From contig CAWJDP010000005.1 of assembly GCA_963841715.1 (NCBI GenBank), positions 62,001 to 126,000 on the forward strand: a stretch of 64,000 nucleotides of DNA, written 5' to 3'. This DNA comes from DASPWW01 sp963841715. Its GTDB lineage: Bacteria > Actinomycetota > Thermoleophilia > Solirubrobacterales > 70-9. The notes beneath the pieces are model-generated. The model was not told the origin of the DNA, made no database searches, and worked only from the letters and a program-made list of their open reading frames with translations. Below, piece after piece: positions 59,798 to 64,000 of the stretch (positions are counted from its first letter, which is position 1; each line of letters opens with the position of its first letter). The translations under genes were made by a program, and so were the position numbers.

Positions 59798-61081
59798 GTG
59801 AAGATCCTCGTCGTTGGCGGCGGCGGGCGCGAGCACGCGATCGTGCGCGCGCTCGCGCGCTCCCCGCAGGATCCGGAGCTCTATTGCTGTCCCGGTAACG
59901 CGGGGATCGCAGCCGACGCCCGCCGCCTCGACGTCGCGGCCGAGGACGTGCAGGAGATCGTCTCCTCCGCGGTCGTCGAGGGGATCGACCTCGCCGTGAT
60001 CGGTCCCGAGGCGCCGCTCGTCGAGGGCGTCGTCGAGGCGCTCGAGGACGCGGGCATCCCCGCGTTCGGGCCGACGGCGCCGGCGGCGCGTATCGAGGGC
60101 AGCAAGATCTACGCGAAGCAGGCGATGGCCGAGGCGGGGGTCCCGACGGCCTCCCACGCCGTTCTGCGCAGCCGCGACGAGGCGCTCGAGCACCTCTCCT
60201 GTGCCTCCTACCCGGCGGTGCTGAAGGCCGACGGCCTCGCGGCCGGCAAGGGCGTGATCATCTGCGCGAGCGAGGCCGAGGCGCGCGACGCCGTCGAGGT
60301 CTACTTCGTCGAGCGCCGCTTCGGGACGACCGAGGTCGTGCTCGAGGAGCACCTTGACGGGGAGGAGCTGTCGCTGCTGGCGCTGTGTGACGGCGAGAAC
60401 GTCGTCCCACTCGCCCCGGCCCAGGACTACAAGCGGATCGGCGACGGCGACGAGGGTCCGAACACCGGCGGGATGGGGAGCTACTCGCCGGTCCCGGGGT
60501 TCGACCAGGTCGCTGTCGACGAGATCGTCGACCTCGCCCACCGGCCGATCGTGGAGCTGATGCGCGCGCACGGCCACCCCTACCACGGGGTTCTGTACGC
60601 AGGGCTGATGTTCACCGCCGCCGGACCGAAGGTGCTCGAGTTCAACTGCCGCTTCGGGGATCCGGAGACCCAGGCGGTGCTTCCGCGCCTGCGCTCGGAC
60701 CTGGTGGGGCTCTGCCGCGCGTCGCGCGATCCCGGCGGGCTCGCCGGGGCCCGGGCCGAGTTCGCGGACGACTGGGCGGTGACCGTCGTCCTCGCCTCGG
60801 CCGGGTATCCGCTGAGCTCATCGACGGGCGACGTGATCCGCGGCCTTGACGAGATCGACTCGCCCGACGTCGAGGTGAGCCACGCCGGGACCGCCGAGCG
60901 CGACGGCGAGATCGTCACCGCCGGTGGGCGGGTCCTGAACGTGACCGGGCTCGGGCCGACCCCACGTGACGCCCGCGAGCGCGCGTACGATGCGGCCCGT
61001 CAGATCAGCTTCGACGGGATGCAGATGCGAACCGACATCGCCGCCAGAGCCGTCCAAGCCGTCAGCGACCCCGCGACCTAG
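59798..61081 (+). CDS. purD: Phosphoribosylamine-glycine ligase
   Basis: 427 residues from GTG 59798. ATP-grasp enzyme joining glycine to phosphoribosylamine (GAR synthesis). ILVVGGGGREHAIVRALARS, FGPTAPAARIEGSKIYAKQA, AVLKADGLAAGKGVIICASE, YKRIGDGDEGPNTGGMGSYS and VLEFNCRFGDPETQAVLPRL are all family signatures. Part of a purD-purE-purB cluster. Confidence 0.96.
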   Translation: MKILVVGGGGREHAIVRALARSPQDPELYCCPGNAGIAADARRLDVAAEDVQEIVSSAVVEGIDLAVIGPEAPLVEGVVEALEDAGIPAFGPTAPAARIEGSKIYAKQAMAEAGVPTASHAVLRSRDEALEHLSCASYPAVLKADGLAAGKGVIICASEAEARDAVEVYFVERRFGTTEVVLEEHLDGEELSLLALCDGENVVPLAPAQDYKRIGDGDEGPNTGGMGSYSPVPGFDQVAVDEIVDLAHRPIVELMRAHGHPYHGVLYAGLMFTAAGPKVLEFNCRFGDPETQAVLPRLRSDLVGLCRASRDPGGLAGARAEFADDWAVTVVLASAGYPLSSSTGDVIRGLDEIDSPDVEVSHAGTAERDGEIVTAGGRVLNVTGLGPTPRDARERAYDAARQISFDGMQMRTDIAARAVQAVSDPAT

Positions 61082-61091
61082 AGGAGGCCCG

Positions 61092-61583
61092 ATGGAAGTC
61101 GAGGATTCGGGGGAGATCGAGGAGGAGCTCGCCGAGATCGCGACGATGCCCGATGTTGAGGAGGCGTTCGAGGAGATCGAGGTCGACGCGCCCCTGGTCG
61201 GGATCATCATGGGCTCGAAGAACGACAAGCCGAGGATGCAGCCAGCGGGGAAGGCGCTCCAGGAGGCTGGGATCCGCTACGAGGTGCGCGTGCTCAGCGC
61301 CCACCGCGACCCGGTGCAGACGGGCGAGTACTGCGACAACGCGCGGATGCGGGGGCTGAAGGTGATCATCGCCGGCGCGGGGATGTCCGCCGCGTTGCCC
61401 GGCTTCGCCGCCGCGCACACCGACCTCCCGGTGATCGGGGTCCCGATCTCCGGCAAGAACCTCGGCGGCCTCGACGCGCTCCTGTCCGCGGTCCAGATGC
61501 CGCCCGGCGTGCCGGTGGCATGCGTCGCGATCGACGGCGCCAAGAACGCCGGGGTCCTGGCGGCGCGGATAATCAACGCGTGA
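61092..61583 (+). CDS. purE: PurE-like N5-CAIR mutase with acidic N-terminal extension
   Basis: 163 residues from ATG 61092 with GAGGAGG upstream. An acidic extension of about 34 residues (EEELAEIATMPDVEEAFEEI) precedes the PurE core (APLVGIIMGSKNDKPRMQPA, VRVLSAHRDPVQTGEY, VIIAGAGMSAALPGFAAAHT, LLSAVQMPPGVPVACVAIDG). The core fits PurE, but SD is ND and the loop usually GGAAHLPG is GMSAALPG without the His. No PurK is beside it. Stop overlaps purB start as GTGA. Confidence 0.88.
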   Translation: MEVEDSGEIEEELAEIATMPDVEEAFEEIEVDAPLVGIIMGSKNDKPRMQPAGKALQEAGIRYEVRVLSAHRDPVQTGEYCDNARMRGLKVIIAGAGMSAALPGFAAAHTDLPVIGVPISGKNLGGLDALLSAVQMPPGVPVACVAIDGAKNAGVLAARIINA

Positions 61584-62866
61584 TCCCTAGATACACGCGG
61601 GAGGAAATCGGTGCCGTGTGGACGCCGGAGCGGCGCATGGACGCGTGGCTCGACGTCGAGCTCGCGGCGCTCGACGCCTGGGCCGCCGAAGGCGCCGTGC
61701 CGGAGGAGGCCGCGCGGGCGTGCCGCGAGCGGGCGTCGTTCACGGTCGCGGACGTCACCGAGCGCGAGCGAACGACCGGCCACGACGTCGCGGCGTTCAT
61801 CGACGTCGTCGCAGCTTCGATCGGCACCGACGGCCGCTGGCTCCACTACGGCCTCACCTCATCCGACGTCCTCGACACCGCGCTCGCGCTGCAGCTCGTC
61901 GAGGCGGGAGCAATCCTTGTCGAGGGCGCGATCTCGCTGCGCGACGCGCTCGTCGCGCGCGCGCTCGAGCACCGCGACACGCTCTGCGTCGGGCGCACGC
62001 ACGGAGTCCACGCCGAGCCGACGACGTTCGGGCTTCGGCTCGCGGGGTTCTCGTTCGAGGCCAACCGCAACGTCGAGCGACTGCGCTCCGCCGCCGAGCA
62101 GGCGGCGGTCGGCAAGCTCTCGGGCGCGGTCGGGACCTACGCCTCGATCACCCCCGAGGTCGAGCGCCGGGTGATGGACGCGCTCGGCCTCGACCGCGAG
62201 GACGTCTCGACCCAGATCGTCCCCCGCGACCGCCACGCCGCGCTGCTGCAGGCAATCGCGCTCGCCGGGGCCGGGCTCGAGCGGCTCGGGACCGAGATCC
62301 GCAATCTGCAGCGGACCGAGGTGCGAGAGGTCGAGGAGCCGTTCGGAGCCGGCCAGAAGGGGTCCTCGGCGATGCCGCACAAGCGCAATCCGATCCTCTC
62401 GGAGCGGGTCTGCGGTCTCGCGCGCGTGCTCCGCGGCTACGCGCAGGCAGGCGTCGAGAACGTCGCGCTGTGGCACGAGCGCGACATCTCCCACTCCGGC
62501 GCCGAGCGCGTGATCCTTCCCGACGCGACGATCCTGCTCGACTACATGCAGCACCTCGGAACGCGGATCGTCGAGGGGATGACCGTCCACGCCGACCGCA
62601 TGCTCGCCAACCTCGAGCTGACCCACGGCGCCCTGCACAGCCAGCGCGCGCTGACCGCGCTCGTCGAGGCCGGAATGAGCCGTGACGACGCCTACCGGAT
62701 CGTCCAGGAGAGCGCCCAGCGCGCCTGGGACACCGGAACCGGCTTTCGCGAGCTGCTGGCAGAGGCGGTGCCAGACCTGGAGCTCGATGAGGTTTTCGAC
62801 CGCGACGGCTACCTGCGCCACGCACCGGAGCTCTTCGAGCGCCTGGAGACGCTCGGCAGGGACTAG
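61580..62866 (+). CDS. purB: Adenylosuccinate lyase
   Basis: 428 residues from GTG 61580. Fumarase/aspartase fold: HYGLTSSDVLDTALALQLVE, CVGRTHGVHAEPTTFGLRLA, and the signature SSAMPHKRNPILSERVCGLA with the catalytic Ser loop; HERDISHSGAERVILPDATI follows. It splits SAICAR and adenylosuccinate in purine synthesis. The TAG shares a CTAG with the convergent P450 gene. Confidence 0.96.
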   Translation: MIPRYTREEIGAVWTPERRMDAWLDVELAALDAWAAEGAVPEEAARACRERASFTVADVTERERTTGHDVAAFIDVVAASIGTDGRWLHYGLTSSDVLDTALALQLVEAGAILVEGAISLRDALVARALEHRDTLCVGRTHGVHAEPTTFGLRLAGFSFEANRNVERLRSAAEQAAVGKLSGAVGTYASITPEVERRVMDALGLDREDVSTQIVPRDRHAALLQAIALAGAGLERLGTEIRNLQRTEVREVEEPFGAGQKGSSAMPHKRNPILSERVCGLARVLRGYAQAGVENVALWHERDISHSGAERVILPDATILLDYMQHLGTRIVEGMTVHADRMLANLELTHGALHSQRALTALVEAGMSRDDAYRIVQESAQRAWDTGTGFRELLAEAVPDLELDEVFDRDGYLRHAPELFERLETLGRD

Positions 62867-64000
62867 CTTCGGCGCTCGAGGATCGCCGGCGTGCCGTGCC
62901 GGGGCGCGAGCGTCACGTTGCGGCGCACGATCGGCTCTGGGCGGTCGGTCGCGGGGCGAAGCGTTGCGCGCGCGAGGATCGTGCGCAGGACGACGTCGAT
63001 CTCGAACTGCGCGAACGCGGCGCCGAGGCAGCGGCGGGTCCCGCCGCCGAACGGGATCCAGCTGAAGGTCTCGGGCCCGCCGTCGAGGAAGCGCTCGGGC
63101 TTGAACCCATACGGGTCCTCGTAGACGTCGGCGCGCGTGTGCGTCAGGTAGATCGCGGCGAAGACGTTAGTCCCCGACTCGAGCGCGTAGCCTCCGAGCT
63201 CGCTCGGCGCGCGCAGCTCGCGGCCGATGAACGGGACGACGGGACGGATCCGCAGCGACTCCTCTCGGACCGCGCGCAGATACTCGCCGCCGCCGTCCGC
63301 GATCTCCTCCCGAAGCCGGGCGAGCTTGTCCGGCGCCCGGAACAGGAGGTCGAAGGACCACGCGAGCGCCGTCGCCGTCGTCTCGTGGCCGGCGAGCAGC
63401 AGCGTCATCAGCTGGTCGCGGAGCTCACGGTCGTCCATCGCCGAGCCGTCCTCGAACCGCGCCGCAACGAGCTGGGAGAGGATGTCTTCGCGCTCGGCGA
63501 CGTCGGGGTCGCGGCGCCGCTCGGCGATCTCGGCGAGCAGGATCTCGTCGGTCTCCTCCAGCATTCGCTCCGTCGTCCTGTACGGCCGCAGGCGGCGCAT
63601 CCCGGGGAACGTGAACAGGAACGCCGCCGGCGACTGCGTCTTGCCGACGATCGCCGACAGCAGCCGCCGCAGGTCCGCGCGTCGGCCCTCGTCCTCGACG
63701 CCGAACACCGCCCGGATGATCACCTCGAGCGTGATCGCCTGCATGCTCCGGTGCAATGGGAATGCCTCGCCGAGCCCCCACCCGTCGACGGCGCGGTCGG
63801 CGGCCTCGGAGATCACGCGCTCGTAGGCGCGCATCCGCTCGCCGTGGAACGGCGGCAGCATCAGCTTGCGGCGGCGCATGTGGGCGTCGTCCTCGAGCAC
63901 GAGCACCGAGCTGCGGCCGAGGATCGGGGTGAGAACGGCGTTGCGACCCGAGGCGATCGTGTTCACCCGGTCGGCTCCGAACAGCCTCTTCAGCGACGCC
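62863..64000 (-). CDS. Cytochrome P450 (5' end outside window)
   Basis: At least 379 residues; the frame is open past the window edge, so the N-terminus is missing. I-helix LLLAGHETTATALAW, ExxR in EESLRIRP, PERF in FKPERFLDGGP and the heme-Cys loop FSWIPFGGGTRRCLGAAFAQ are complete. MRRRKLMLPPFHGERM near the N-terminus is typical of the actinobacterial CYP family with LPPFHGERM. Soluble bacterial P450 needing ferredoxin partners, none in view. Substrate unknown. Confidence 0.93.
   Translation of the reverse strand, partial: ASLKRLFGADRVNTIASGRNAVLTPILGRSSVLVLEDDAHMRRRKLMLPPFHGERMRAYERVISEAADRAVDGWGLGEAFPLHRSMQAITLEVIIRAVFGVEDEGRRADLRRLLSAIVGKTQSPAAFLFTFPGMRRLRPYRTTERMLEETDEILLAEIAERRRDPDVAEREDILSQLVAARFEDGSAMDDRELRDQLMTLLLAGHETTATALAWSFDLLFRAPDKLARLREEIADGGGEYLRAVREESLRIRPVVPFIGRELRAPSELGGYALESGTNVFAAIYLTHTRADVYEDPYGFKPERFLDGGPETFSWIPFGGGTRRCLGAAFAQFEIDVVLRTILARATLRPATDRPEPIVRRNVTLAPRHGTPAILERRS

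Overview
The window is high-GC DNA whose gene content fits an actinobacterium, most likely of class Thermoleophilia (Solirubrobacterales-like). Supporting signs are a dnaK-grpE-dnaJ-hspR-clpB operon, an inositol-phospholipid gene cluster, a deazaflavin (F420)-type oxidoreductase, and many secreted proteins ending in lysine-rich Ig-like modules (GKVKGKK..., KKLK..., GNVDQTPA...) of a kind I associate with that class. This placement is inference from gene content, not a phylogeny. Several otherwise intact genes carry single-base frameshifts in short G/C runs, which suggests a draft or metagenome-derived assembly.

Region by region: 1-5.9 kb holds a partial YWTD-type propeller, a scrambled SDR remnant, and a compact ECF41 sigma-factor locus (LUD protein, MFS exporter, epimerase, ECF41 sigma factor, SnoaL-like protein). 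Four perfect ECF41-type promoters (TGTCACA, 16 bp, CGTC) tie these genes into one readable regulon. A tRNA-Asp follows. 6-11.9 kb carries FAH-family, membrane, CapA-like, Mth938-like and GAF-GGDEF-EAL genes, the last with an attenuator-like leader. 11.9-13.9 kb is a partner-switching module (STAS antagonist, RsbW-like kinase, SigB/F-type sigma factor). 14-31 kb mixes small and secreted proteins, glycerate kinase, tRNA-Val beside an integrase scrap, a two-TM channel, a trypsin-like protease, Lgt, tRNA-Glu, ArgF, surface proteins, and a large LuxR/ATPase regulator with a 27-bp promoter element.

31-46 kb contains an M3-like peptidase, an RlmD/TrmA-type methyltransferase, GH5, a UDG-like protein, a GT4-PHP fusion preceded by the second copy of the 27-bp element, the ino1/CDP-alcohol transferase/PAP2 lipid cluster, a PfkB kinase, an endonuclease III-like protein and a secreted EEP phosphatase/nuclease. 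46-54 kb is a membrane cytochrome c and the heat-shock operon. 54-59.5 kb has a LuxR-type regulator with duplicated operator-like repeats, a secreted protein, a large membrane protein, and a complete IS481-family element that landed exactly at a convergent stop-codon junction. 59.5-64 kb is a purine cluster (GYD protein, purD, purE, purB) and the truncated start of a cytochrome P450.

Genes are tightly packed. Co-directional pairs often overlap as ATGA, TTGA, GTGA or TGATG. Four convergent pairs end on one shared CTAG tetramer, and CTAG is also the core of the IS481 target duplication.
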